64,000 nt of DNA, from NCBI GenBank assembly GCA_963693365.1, contig CAVNZM010000017.1, positions 6,510,001 through 6,574,000 on the forward strand, written 5' to 3'. Origin of the DNA: Amoebidium appalachense. Its lineage: Eukaryota > Ichthyosporea. Both the position numbers and the translations under genes were made by a program. Shown here one piece after another: positions 14,101 through 29,785 of the stretch. Position 1 is the first letter of the stretch. Every line of letters begins with the position of its first letter. A model generated the notes under the pieces. It was not told the origin of the DNA. It saw only the letters and a program-made list of their open reading frames with translations, and searched no databases.

Positions 14101-14547
14101 GTTAAAGGCTGTATTAATTACTTAATCTATGCAAACAAGCTTTTTCGAGACAGGTAAGAGAAAGCTAAGGAATAGAGCTGGCAAGAAAAGAGTGAAAGCA
14201 ACTGAGTATTCAGAGTCTTCGCCCTAGAGCAATCGATTGTATGAAGTAAAACATGTTAAGTTAAACCAGTGACCCCGAAGAAAACCATGCAAAGCAAAGA
14301 CTTCTCTTTTTACTTAGCAACTTTGTGCGTGTGTGTGTGTGTGTGTGCGTTTGCGTGTGCGTGTGTGCGCGCGCGTGTGTTTGTGTGCCTAATCTGTCAG
14401 CAAAAACACCCAACTAGTTATGCCGTGCGAACCCTATCTTCCCAATCGACCCTAAATAACCAGGGGATCATAACCAAAACAAACTTCACTTTTCGTGTTT
14501 TACTTACCCAAGGTCTTGTGGATGCGCTGAACTGCTCCCTGCGCCAT
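225..14547 (-). CDS. Multi-exon WGR-domain protein, probably PARP-type (3' end outside window)
   Basis: Nineteen exons join in phase with GT-AG borders, giving at least 710 residues: 14508-14547 (ATG at 14547), 13474-13611, 12845-12942, 11566-11636, 10694-11000, 9917-10018, 9427-9483, 8984-9078, 8387-8467, 7312-7408, 6828-6875, 5582-5635, 4878-4943, 4191-4601, 3729-3822, 2004-2086, 1382-1453, 874-1013, 225-313 (last one tentative). In order: a UBA-like helix set (exons 2-3, [15 protein letters not shown]), an acidic Ser/Glu then basic segment (exon 5), a WGR domain (exons 8-10), a highly charged Lys/Glu stretch (exon 14), then segments I cannot assign. WGR domains bind DNA ends and activate PARP enzymes in the nucleus. 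The last exon ends [12 protein letters not shown], loosely like the HGSR entry of a PARP catalytic fold but lacking its Gly. The catalytic part would lie off the left edge. Family assignment beyond WGR is inference; exon structure is firm except the last exon. Confidence 0.8.
3055..3122. repeat. 11-bp AT-rich tandem repeat in an intron
   Basis: About six head-to-tail copies of AATAATTATAT, lying inside the intron between exons ending at 3729 and starting at 2086 of the WGR gene. Confidence 0.9.
3138..3320. repeat. 25-bp pyrimidine minisatellite in an intron
   Basis: Seven to eight copies of a 25-bp unit of the form AGCCTCCTCCCCTCCCTCTC plus a C run, immediately after the AT-rich array. It is strongly strand-biased (C/T on plus) and yields spurious Gly/Glu/Arg frames on minus. 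Confidence 0.9.
4602..4762. repeat. (GT)n intronic microsatellite
   Basis: The intron between exons 13 and 14 of the WGR gene is largely a GT run with GC interruptions. The acceptor AG of exon 14 sits directly on the CA end of the run (minus strand). Confidence 0.9.
5738..6630. repeat. 36-bp minisatellite, about 24 copies, in an intron
   Basis: The unit reads ATGCCTCAGGCACACATGTG then TGTACCATATTAT(C/T)TT. Its period of 36 is divisible by three, so both strands stay open in several frames for over 800 bases without coding anything. Each unit contains the self-complementary core ACACATGTGT. One copy is interrupted near 5925 and one is compressed near 6472. It lies wholly inside the intron between exons 11 and 12 of the WGR gene. 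Confidence 0.95.
7545..8335. repeat. 35-bp and 50-bp minisatellites in one intron
   Basis: From 7545 to 7690 a 35-bp unit (GTGCACGTGCATGCATGTGC core) repeats about four times. It grades into about twelve copies of a 50-bp unit (TTCACGTGTGTGTGTGCATT, ACATGTGCATGCATGTGCTT, CRATATGCA) up to 8335. Both share the alternating purine-pyrimidine core ATGTGCATGCATGTGC. The array fills the intron between exons 9 and 10 of the WGR gene. Confidence 0.95.
8509..8640. repeat. 24-bp tandem repeat, six copies, in an intron
   Basis: Six near-perfect copies containing CTCACACTAGGGGAAAATAA, just upstream (minus sense) of exon 9 of the WGR gene. Confidence 0.92.
9064..9168. repeat. 61-bp duplication covering the 3' splice site of exon 8
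   Basis: The stretch with GGTGTCCTGGCCCTATAAAT occurs at about 9067 and again at about 9128, with matching downstream sequence (TGGTAAGCGCCCAT). Read on the minus strand, each copy holds a TTATAG acceptor and the first bases of exon 8 (GGCCAGGACACC). Only the copy nearer the exon continues into the WGR frame, so the outer copy is a spare acceptor. Confidence 0.8.
10065..10432. repeat. 31-bp minisatellite, about 12 copies, in an intron
   Basis: Units contain ATAATGTGAGAAAGCACGKG and a short CA run whose length varies by a few bases between copies. The array begins less than 60 bp from the acceptor of exon 6 of the WGR gene. Confidence 0.93.
12946..13165. repeat. 30-bp minisatellite, 7-8 copies, in an intron
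   Basis: Units contain CACACCRTCAGGCCTGCACG then TGCATGCCTG. The array starts at the acceptor of exon 3 of the WGR gene, and that acceptor (plus-strand CTGCACACACC) looks like a repeat unit itself, so the array may have grown from the splice site. Confidence 0.93.
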
Positions 14548-15097
14548 CTTCCTATTTTGGGGGACTGAATGTCCCCTTTCAACTCAAGAAAGGGCACAAA
14601 ATGATATTCCGTTTTTCAACCGCCCTCCTGCAACTACCAGCAGGCAGAAAGCTCGACCAAGAGCCCTACACAAGTAGCAGGTTTTACTTGTTTTCCCTAA
14701 TTTTCTCTTCTCCCAACCTTTACAAAAACCTTTTAAGAGTTTCCTTTTTTTGCCCCCTCGAATTTTCGAATGTTTTCTAAATACTCGCACTCTACACTTG
14801 CTTTTTCTGGCGAGCTGCATGAGCCACTTTTGTGCGCATGGATGTGATGATCTTTGCCTCGAGTAAACAGCGTAAACCCCCATGTGATGACATCATCATC
14901 CCAAGGATTTGGCGCGTAACCTATATATGACTATTGATAACGCGCTTTAATTGGCTACCTTATTTTCAGCATTGAGCTATTTTTACTGTTCAATGAATCG
15001 TAGCATTTTGACTCCTTTTATAGAAAATGGCGCCAAAACATACATCCTTCAAGGTTGCGTGATTCTCGCCAGCCCTTTGTGGCCGGCAGCACCTCAC

Positions 15098-15136
<39 letters not shown>

Positions 15137-16321
15137 TTCCCCCGACCCTGGACGTTGGCAAAATATTGAGGCCCCGCCAGACCTTCCCCCACCCCTCCCC
15201 TCCCCCTCTCTTCCCCCTCCGGCCCGGAAAAGACCCTCCCAGCAAGAGCCGAGCACTTTCGAGCTCGAGCTCATCTCTTGTGTGCACAAGACACTGTGAC
15301 GGGATAGCCTGCACAGACACACGTGAACAACAGAGAGGCTTGAACTTCCGTTCACACACTTGTTCGCTCCGTTTTCACTTCACGATTTCTACATTTATAT
15401 TTTCGGTCGCGAAGTGTCGACTTTGAAATGAAATCCATCCTTGTGTGCTCACATAGTGGAATATTGACCCTTCGCTTTTTAGTTGCGCAACACCTTACTG
15501 CATTGCTAACTTTCACCCTCACCGTGACATTCGGACTTATGTATACATGTATACAAATCTCCTACCCAGCCTGTACATATCCATGAATAATGGTGCGAGC
15601 TCATGTGAGAAGTCCGAGGAACGAGTGGAACCTCAAAAGTTCTACAGACAGACGGATATCGGTAGACACGTGCATGAGCTTACGATCACAAGGAGCTTGC
15701 GCGTGTTATGCTGGTGCACGTGATGTGTAGTCCTTTACTGTAGCAAACTTTTGAAAATTTAAACGGAGAGCCCGCGTCCCGCGGGTCCCGCGGACGTCGA
15801 CAGCGGAGAATGGGAAAAGCAGAAAAATGTGTGCCGATAAACGTACCCAATCAGATGGCACACAGCGAATGCCTGAGTTGCGTAACTCGAGTCACCTGAA
15901 AATCGTTTCCAAAACAAACTATAGAGTCAACTTAGAAAGGCTCTCCACATGAAGAAAAAAAAATTGCAAGTATTTAAACTCTCATAATCTATAGACCATG
16001 TTTTTTTGTGCCCTTTTCCCGCCCATTGAGAGCCTTCGAAACGCCGCACAAGCAAGCTTGACTCGGAGCCTGAACTTTCTACCTGGTTTTGCATCGCTCT
16101 GCATGGAATTTGAATGTTGACACCATGATCATCTTCTCCCTCTTCAGCTCTCTCTCTCTCTCTGAGACTCTCTCCTGCAGCTGAGTCACCTCTCACACCC
16201 GGTGTGCTTTGAACCAAAACACTTCTACTCATTCTGTACTCCCCTTGGATAGTCTGCAAGAAGAGGCGGCGCTTCTCACTCAAGTCCTATATACTTCAAA
16301 GCACCACACAGACATATCATC
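14548..16321. other. Divergent intergenic region between the WGR gene and the secreted-protein gene
   Basis: No convincing gene. It holds the presumed 5' regions of two divergently transcribed genes, a poly-C run at 15100-15136, a 27-bp dispersed motif at 14853-14879 and unique, moderately AT-rich DNA from 15360 on. A minus-strand open frame at 15927-16283 has no family features and I do not call it. Confidence 0.5.
14853..14879. repeat. Dispersed 27-bp motif, copy 1
   Basis: Contains GCCTCGAGTAAACAGCGTAA and continues ACCC; near-identical copies lie at 28204-28230 and 63364-63390. This copy is about 310 bp upstream of the WGR gene start. Confidence 0.85.
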
Positions 16322-17224
16322 ATGAAGCTCTCGTTTGCGCTTTCCTTCCTGTGTGCTGGTGTTGCCCTAGCCCAGGCACCAGACGCGGTGGTGGACACGG
16401 TGTTGGACGCCTGCGGCCTGCCCACAAACTACCAACAGACCAGCCACTGCTTCAGGTATGTGTGTGTGGGCTTGGAAGGGAACTAAGTGTCCGATGAATG
16501 ATGACTGTCACGAGCAGGAACTGCACTTAGTCAAGGGACACTGAACAGGGAAACCTAGCTCGTTGTTGGAAATGGGTGGTGCACTGGGTGACTTTTTTTT
16601 GGCCTTAGATTGTTTGTTGGCTTCACAACGCTCTTTTGCCGCCTGCTATGCACATTATGCTTCGGATATATTATATCACAACAATTTCTCTCCCATAGCG
16701 TTCTGTTTATGTTTTTACGTACAACTTTGCCACGGGTAAAGGGTAAAGCAGGATCATCCTTAACATAGTTGAGCATGTCTTTCTTGTGTGTAGCTTTGAA
16801 CTAACCCCTCACCCACAGAGACGTGACCCACCACACGTGCTGTATGCTCGGCCCCCAGGCACGTGCTTATGCCGATGCTTCTGGAAACCCCATCGGCACC
16901 GCTGCCTCCCAGGCGTTTATTGCCAAATATGGTCGCGCTCCCACCGATTCCGACGCCACCCCCTGGTGCACGTGTTTTGGCAGTCTCGTATGCAGTTACT
17001 ATGCAAGCAAGTTCAACGATGGCACACACATCAAGTTCATCTATGAGCCTGCAAGCAACCCCCCTCAGGGTGCGTTCAATATCCCTGCGAGTGAACATTG
17101 CGAGGCAAAAGCGAGGGAGTATTTCCAAGTGCTGTCTCATGGCACACCCGGTGTGTTTCCAAAGGGCGACCCACTGCAGTGCCCACAGTATGATGTCCAG
17201 GCTAACGTAAAGCAGGTGGCTTAG
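16322..17224 (+). CDS. Small secreted cysteine-rich protein, unknown family
   Basis: Two exons, 16322-16455 and 16819-17224, joined in phase 2 across a clear GTATGT...CACAG intron, give 179 residues. The N-terminus MKLSFALSFLCAGVALAQ is a textbook signal peptide with a likely cut after Ala-Gln. The mature part has nine cysteines (DACG, SHC, TCCM, WCTC, LVCS, EHCE, LQCP) and no membrane segment, so it should be exported or lodged in the secretory pathway. An ARAYADASGNPIG segment follows the CC pair. I do not recognise the family. The start is chosen because it is the first ATG and begins the signal peptide. Downstream lies a T run then G run at 17230-17288. Confidence 0.85.
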
Positions 17225-17243
17225 GCAAGGTTTTTTTTTTTTT

Positions 17244-17289
<46 letters not shown>

Positions 17290-17359
17290 TCAAACGGGTG
17301 GAAATTAGTGTTTTAACGCTTGTACCAGCATCGTTGGCGTGTGTGTGTGTGTGGTTTGT

Positions 17360-17406
<47 letters not shown>

Positions 17407-18238
17407 GGTTTGAGTTGGTGCAAGCCGCTGGTGTGAAGGATGTGCCTGAGTTTTTATTATAGTTCGAAAATTAACATCAATAGAAGAAGAAGATACGTGC
17501 ACTAGCTATGCAGCAATACGTTATCGTTTTGCATATGCAATTTTCAGATCAAGATTTTAAAAATGCTGTAGAGAAAACTTTTTATACTAAAGCCTCGCTA
17601 TGTAAAAGAATTTCTGAAAATTCAAACGGTTATATATGAGGATGAACAATTCAAAATAAACATGAGCTCCCAGAAGAATGATTCTATTTGTACGACTTTC
17701 AGATGGAAAGTTTTCTAAGCCCTTGTCGAACGTTGAAGCTGAAAAGTGTTCGAACAGAAGGGCTGCCGTGGGGATGGAGGGGGGGGAGGGAGGGGGGGGG
17801 GGGGGGGGGGGGAGGGGGGGACAGCAAGGACAGGATCGGCAGGATCTTAAAATGTGGACATGATAACTGCTTGTCACAATGTATACCCTCCCCCTGGTTT
17901 AGGGGGAAGAAATCGCACCTCACAAGAGCCCCCCCCCCCCCCCCCCCCTCACCCCCCCCCCCCCCCCCCGGGCCCCTTTCCCCCATCCGACCCTTCACCC
18001 TTTTCTACCCTTCCCCCTTCAGCATAACCAACCACCACCCAAATAGTCCCAAAACTGGCACTATGGGGCTGAGGATGACCGGTGTTGCCTATTCACCATG
18101 CGAAATTCAAAACGCACTTGGACGTATAGCATAAAAAGGACACAGCGAGAGGGTGTGTGTGTGTACGGGTTCTCACACAAAAATCTAGTACTAATTACCT
18201 CATAGGTGAATTGTCTTAATCCTGAATAACCCCTGTAT
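17225..18238. other. Intergenic, homopolymer-rich
   Basis: Poly-T/poly-G switch at 17230-17288, a second G run at 17360-17404, a G-rich patch at 17780-17820 and C-rich patches at 17928-17980. I see no supported gene. Confidence 0.6.
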
Positions 18239-18481
18239 CTGGCATCAATACTTATGATACATACATTTAATGGACCAGTGTTCACTGAGAACAATCCTCT
18301 TTGGGATGTATACATTTACATCATACGAAGCTTTTACTGATACGTAGGGCCCGTATACCACTTGGGAACAGAATCACCTCCAGGTGTGGCACTATAAAAA
18401 CGAAGAACGCAAAAACCTAGCGGTTTATTTGCGTTTGAACACTGGTCCATTAAATGCATGTATTATACATATTGATGCCAG
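18239..18481. repeat. Foldback element with 45-bp inverted arms
   Basis: Arm 18239-18283 (starts CTGGCATCAATACTTATGAT) is the reverse complement of 18437-18481 with a handful of mismatches. The 153-bp loop has no frame of note. The left flank (18181-18238) is a diverged copy of sequence in the palindrome arms near 24185 and 25090. This resembles a short non-autonomous foldback or MITE-type element. Confidence 0.75.
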
Positions 18482-22749
<4,268 letters not shown>

Positions 22750-22937
22750 CATTAATATTGCAGGCACACAGACACACACACACTTTCACACATACCTGCA
22801 CACACACGTACAACCGTCGGATGCATGCGTAGTGCACAAATGCGCACAAGATGAACATATGCATGCAGCCTATACTCACTCACACCACACACACATGCAT
22901 TCCCCGCCATAAGGCACACACTTTCGCACAGCCCCCC

Positions 22938-22968
<31 letters not shown>

Positions 22969-23294
22969 AAAAAAAAAAAAAAAGGGCAGCGCAAAAAAAG
23001 GACCCACAGGCGAGAGGGGGAATTCTTAAGGGGAAAGGGGAGCCACACACCCACAACGTGCACCATAACCCGGCTGCAGACACACACACACACACACGTG
23101 GTGATACACACACGTGTACACCGTGGCACACACACACAAACACCCAGTGACAAACGAACACAAAAACCAAACGTACACACAGACGTGCACACATTCTCGC
23201 ACAGAAAGGTGCATAGCCCGGTAGAGCCGGGGAGTCCCTGTCCGGGCACCGTGGACCCATTAATCTAAAGTGTTACGATCTTTCTTAGCCGGTT

Positions 23295-23958
<664 letters not shown>

Positions 23959-24729
23959 TTGGCTTTTTCGGTCTGTTGGTTGGTAACGTAGCTAATCAGA
24001 CAAGAAATAGGATTTGCTGCACAGAAGGGCTTTTCTTGTGCACAGCCTATTAATACTAGCGCTAAGGCTAGACTAATTATGAGTAGGGAAGCAACAGTCC
24101 CCCCTCCCCCCAACCCCCCCCTCCCCGTTATCTTATTTTTCCCCAGCCTCGGTAGCCCCTAAAATCTTATTCTTTTTCAAAAAATCTAGTACTACTTATC
24201 TTGTAGGTGACTTATCTTAATCCTGAATGACCCCTGCATGTGGCGTAGTATTGCTTGCGTGCCTGCGTTGCACGTGTGAAAGTGACACGATGTCATATAG
24301 AAACGCAGAAGAACAGGAGGGTGACGACTGTTTGTTGGTCCATAGAAAACACATACATGTATAACACCACCCGAGCAAATTGTGTTAGCATACTTTGTTG
24401 GGTGCATGATAGGCTATTTGTTCAACCTCAGCAGTACTGCCCCTGCGGCTAATATTGATAACAAAATTCAGTGCCACACACGTGCAGGTTTACGCTACGC
24501 CGTCCCTGTTATGTAGATCTTGACACCGTGGCATATGCATGCAGCCTATACTCACTCACACCAAACATACATGCATTCCCCGCCACATAGACACGCACAC
24601 GAACATGGCAAGGTGAGCACGTGAATGTGCAATAATTCATAGTTTATAAAAGTAATATGACCGTGACGAATACAGCCTTTCGTGGGTGGAAGAGATGTTT
24701 GGCCATCACACGCACATGCATGCACGTGC

Positions 24730-24773
<44 letters not shown>

Positions 24774-25351
24774 CCACCACCCCTGCAACCCCACCGGCCC
24801 AGGTGGGTCCCTATGGCTCCCCCTCCCACGGGGGCCCGGAGGGGGGGGGGGGGGGAAAGGGGGAGGAGGGGGGAGGGATACCACCAGGCGGGACGTCAAT
24901 ATTTATAAACTAGGCTACTGCCCACCTCCCACACGGGCCCGGCCGTGGCACTAATATTAGGCATATCCACCGTCCTGATGCCCGCCTCCTCCGGCCGGTC
25001 GTTTACACACACGTGCACACATTGCCGCCAAGATGCTTATGTAGTACAGGGGTCATTCACCTATAAGATAATAAGGCACTACGTTTTTGAGGAAAATAAA
25101 GATTCCAGGGGGTATACTATGGCTAGGGGGAAAATAAGATAACGGGGAGGGGAAAGGGGGGGCGAGGGGGGGAGAGGAGGATTCGGAGGGGGGACTGTGG
25201 CTTCCCTAAATTAGTCTAGTATGATCAATATTAGGCTGTGCACAAGAGAAGCCCTGTTATGTGCAGCAGATAATATTTCTTTTCTGGTTAGCTCGAAGTC
25301 CTCCGGAAGCTCACGGTGCTTTGTTACTAAACAACAGACCGAGAAAGCCCA

Positions 25352-25353
25352 TG

Positions 25354-25444
<91 letters not shown>

Positions 25445-25470
25445 GTATTTGTGTGTGTGTGTGTGGGTGT
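25352..25470. repeat. (GT)n tract in right palindrome arm
   Basis: Counterpart of the CA tract at 23295-23958, flanked on both sides by sequence complementary to the left arm. Confidence 0.95.
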
Positions 25471-25699
25471 GCGAGTGTGTGCAACCGGCTAAGAAAGAGC
25501 GAATAGGTTTACATTAACTCCGTTAATGGATCCACGGTGCCCGGACACGTGTCCTAATTAATACTCCCTGGCCCTGTGCGTCTTTTTTAGGTGAAAACGT
25601 GTGCATATATCTGTGAGTACATTTGGATTTTGTGTTCGTTTGTCACTGGGTGTGTTTGCGTGCGTGGTGAGTGCGTGCGCATGTGTGTGTATCATCACA

Positions 25700-25788
<89 letters not shown>

Positions 25789-25836
25789 TGTGTGTGTCCG
25801 TGTCACGGTACCGGTTCACGGTGTGTGTGTCCCCCC

Positions 25837-25867
<31 letters not shown>

Positions 25868-26287
25868 AAAAACAAACAAAAAAAAACAAACAAAAAAAAA
25901 AAAAAACTCAACCAGCCCGGGAAAAGGAACCACAGGACAGGGGGGGGGGGGGGGGGGGGAGGGAGGAAGAAGGGCAGGGGAGAGGGGAGGGAGGGAGGGA
26001 GGGGGGGGGGGGGGGGGGAAGGGGCACACTGGGGGCGCTGTGCAAAAATGTCTGCATATGTCTGTGTGTACGTTTGGAGTTTGTGTTCGTTTGTCATTGG
26101 GTGTGGTGTGTACATGTGTGTGTGTGTGCACGTGTGTATATTACAATGTGTGTGCCGGTGTGTGTGTGTGTGTGTGTGTGGCTCCGTGTCACGGTGAACG
26201 GTGTGTGTGTGTGTTCCCCCCCCCCTCCCCCCTGCCAGTGTCCTGTGGGTCCTTTTTCTGGGCTGCGTTGAAATTTTTTTTTTTTTT

Positions 26288-26318
<31 letters not shown>

Positions 26319-26827
26319 GAGCAAAATGTGTGCATGTGTCTGAGTGTACATTTGGATTTTGTGTTCGTTTGTCACCGGGTGTGTTTGTGTGTGTGTGTGT
26401 GTCACATGTGGCGGTGCACGTGTGTATTACAATATGTGTGTGTGTGTGTGTGTCTCCATGTCACGGTGCACGGTGCCTGTTGAAACACACACTGCGACAT
26501 GCTGCATGCGCGCACCCATGTCACAGAATCTCGAAGGCACACAAACGTTTTTTTGAATTCCCGGACAACTTTGCTGCATTGCCTGCAGACACAAACATAG
26601 TAGTGTGAAAGGGGGTGATCACCCCACCGTGGGCATTGCACACGTGCACACACACCCATTCAATGGCCACTTCTTGAACTGCATTGAATCTGAGCATTAC
26701 ACAAATTACACAAATTGATAATCACTCCGGGCCGGATAGCTATATTTTCAAGGAGAATTTTGTACACAAAGTTGAAATGAATGAACGTTCACGTGCGGCA
26801 GACGCACACACACGACGTCGATCGACC

Positions 26828-27748
26828 AAGTTGAGATCTCATGGTTTACTCCTTCTCGCCGCTTGGATCAAGAAAGAGAGAACTAGAGCGCTTAAACCCT
26901 TGGCAAATTTCCTTGAAGCAGAAGTTGCCTCCTTTCTATCGAACAACTGTTGTAAACCTGGGCCTGTAACGCTCTCGATATATGGTCTGGTCCCAATAGC
27001 TGCTAGAGTATCCCATCTCGCGCTGAAATTCAATAAGCACACAAGCCGCTTAAAGAAGTATTTGCCCTCCCACCCTCTCTTCTCTATCCGACCTGTCCCC
27101 TCCTCACCTCTCCCCTCTTTCCTTTGCTCTCTCTCTCCTTCTCCCCCGGGCACAAATACAAATAGACCCCGCAAAAGTGTGCGTGTGACTTTGGACTGCC
27201 ACTTACTTATTAAACATGTACACAATCACAAGATAATCACGCAATATAACAAATGGAAAAAGATACCACACGACACTAGACCCGATGAAAGCAGACACCT
27301 TGAAGAACTAAGCCTTATGTCTCAGTTTTATATATAATGACCGCCTTAACCATATTGCCAAATATGGCACTCACAAATGTATAACACCTAAATACATATT
27401 ACCTTCCTGCAGAACTGGTCTTTCTCTAGCTGATGGTATTATTGATCAATTACCACGCTTTTACTGTACACGTGCTATACAGTGGAGATCTAATAAGTAT
27501 AAGGTGGCATCGTTTTCATGCCCAAACAACACACACACACCAGTTTAAACGGTCATGTATCGCCAAATGTAGTTTGATAGACCACATTACCGCAATTGCA
27601 ACACACACACGTCACATTCACAACAGACACCCAGAAAGATAGCCTACCTGTAAATTACAACATCCTTGATTTTATACTAAACACGCGTAACTACGACCTG
27701 TTTATTCGATGTATTGATTGGCTTGAGAAACACATCATTACAAAATTC
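26828..27748 (+). pseudogene. LINE-type retroelement relic (RT thumb to C-terminus), copy A
   Basis: Translated pieces in several frames match copy B at 61890-63085 closely: LLAAWIKKERTRALKPLANF, LSIYGLVPIAARVSHLALKF, PSHPLFSIRPV, then NDRLNHIAKYGT, LSLADGIIDQL, RAIQWRSNKYKVASF and a tail NYNILDFILNTRNYDLFIRC. This is the post-palm part of a non-LTR reverse transcriptase followed by a Trp-Arg-Cys/Ser-Asn knuckle segment. Stops and shifts (near 27340, 27540, 27640) show it is dead. The 5' part is missing. Confidence 0.75.
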
Positions 27749-28010
<262 letters not shown>

Positions 28011-28203
28011 ACAAAAAAAAAAAAAACAAAAAAAAACAAAAACGGGGAACCCCAACCAATTGATTTCTCTTAGTCTTTATGGTGTCTCGTAGTGAAAGTA
28101 AACCCTGATATATAGTCATCAACCGACATCTATGTACGTGATCATGATATACCGCTGAGGGGATATTCCGAGCAAAAACCCCCATACCTGAGACTGGTCT
28201 CTC

Positions 28204-28230
28204 TTTGCCTCGAGTAAACAGCGTAAATCC
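28204..28230. repeat. Dispersed 27-bp motif, copy 2
   Basis: Same word as at 14853 and 63364 with one change (AAATCC for AAACCC). It lies about 200 bp past the LINE 3' region. Confidence 0.85.
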
Positions 28231-28428
28231 CAGACCTCATATGCCATCCATGTACACGTTTACACACGCATGCACGCACACGAACACGCAAGCATACAAT
28301 ACACGGAAAAAGAACAAAGGTGTGCCATAGTGCTATGCGTACACCTGCCATGTATGCCTGAAGCCACGCACCTCTTTTATATAGAAAAATGCCTCGTATG
28401 CATATACGGCATACACGGTTCAACACCA

Positions 28429-28467
28429 AGGCCTCCTAAATAGCACTCCATTTTAGGAGGCCTTGTT
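28429..28467. repeat. Perfect hairpin, 13-14 bp stem
   Basis: AAGGCCTCCTAAA and TTTTAGGAGGCCTT flank a 10-base loop; adjoining GTTCAACAC words lie on both sides in direct orientation. It could be a transposon end or excision scar; there is no U-run typical of a terminator. Confidence 0.7.
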
Positions 28468-28689
28468 CAACACTCTCAATGATTAGGGTGACGTCAGACA
28501 GTCAGACTGACTCGAGTGAGTGCAATATTTTTTTCTTTTGACTGGATTTACGGAAAGATATGCAAGTATGCACGGCATACTGAGAAGACAATAAAAACTT
28601 CACGAGTTATCCAGTAACAAGTGCATACTGAGATACCTGAACACTGTGTGAAAATCATATAAATACTCAATGTGACGACCAACAGAATT

Positions 28690-29060
28690 CAACAAAAAGA
28701 TCCCTAGACGCCTTTTTATCCCTAGACGCCTTTTTGATTCTCTCTACGCACTCACACCACCATCACAACGCGTACACGAATTAGCCCTTAAATTTCACGA
28801 GCACATCACCCGCCTGTCCGCTTGTGCCCCGGACCACCCGCTCTTCCGGCTACACGCATCCCCGCCGGATTCGCCCCTCTACCTCTTCCCTTCCCCATCG
28901 TCTCTGCCCATTGCCGAGCGCTATGTGGAATGGCTGGCGACCCCCCCGGAGGTACGGCTAGATCATAGTGTAAATATGAATAGTTTCAAGTCTATGGCTG
29001 ATAGATATCTTTTTACTCTACGTGTTGAGTCCCTTCCGGTGTTAGGACCGCAAAAACACC
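28690..29060 (+). pseudogene. LINE-type retroelement fragment (second subfamily)
   Basis: An open frame reads RVHELALKFHEHITRL, then DHPLFRLHASPPDSPLYL, which aligns with RVSHLALKFNKHTSRL and SHPLFSIRPV of copy A. It is diverged, GC-richer and starts with a short internal duplication (ATCCCTAGACGCC twice). The frame stays open to 29299 but the homology fades after about 29060. Confidence 0.65.
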
Positions 29061-29202
29061 AACTACAGTATACAGGAGGCCGCCGTGGCGCAAACAGCAC
29101 GAACAATTATTATTTAGTGGTAGTTTTTTACAGGCTTGAGGCCGAGTTGCTTGCTGTGTACAGCATTGCTGTGTGTTCTATACACATCGCCTCCGGTGAT
29201 TG

Positions 29203-29668
29203 TCACTGTCTCACGTTGTCTTCACTTGTGCGCTTGGCAGGCGGGGCCGAGTCCAGGGGGGCTTGCGTGAGGCGGGCGGCCGGGACGCAGCGGACGTAGG
29301 GGCCAGCCATGCGTATCGCCGTGTTGATGTTGGCTTGTAGGCAGCTTTGGCAGAAGCGGGCCACAGCGTCAGGGCCATCGACGGCGCACTTGCGGACGTG
29401 CGGGCGCATGTAGAGCGGGACCATGCCCATTAGCTCCTGTTGCAGCAGCAACAGCTCGGGGTCGTCGTAGCGGCGTCCCGCGCGTAGGCCTCTGACGAGG
29501 GCGCCGCACAGGCGGGCGATGCTGGTGTGCACCTTGGCGGTGGTGTTGACGAGGTGGTAGATCTCCCCCCGCAACCTCAGGCGGTCTCCCGTCCATAAGC
29601 AGCCTATAGGCTATCATCAGCGCAGCCTCGACGGTGTTGGGAAACTCTCTCGACATTGCGACGTTCAT
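29203..29668 (-). pseudogene. GC-rich unknown protein frame with one frame break in a G run
   Basis: From an ATG at 29668 the frame reads ...REFPNTVEAALMIAYRLL, and a second frame downstream reads EIYHLVNTTAKVHTSIARL then YDDPELLLLQQELMGM and ARFCQSCLQANINTAIRMAG, ending at 29203. The two join if one base of the six-G run at about 29561-29566 (minus sense) is absent, giving about 155 residues. Predicted all-alpha, no family recognised. Codon use is more GC-rich than neighbours and resembles the DIRS relic at 60.3-61.4 kb, so a retroelement gag-like frame is possible. Confidence 0.45.
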
Positions 29669-29785
29669 TCTTTTTTTTTCCACTGCAACAATCGCAAACT
29701 GACTGACTTTCAAACCTGTTGCACACATGTTTATGTACTGTGTGTGGTTTAGGGCTACCGGGGGGGGAGGGGGGGGAGGGGGAGG

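Noticed and set aside
15927-16283. 118-codon minus-strand frame
   Set aside because: It overlaps the presumed promoter of the secreted-protein gene, ends in a Phe run from a poly-A tract and has no recognisable features.
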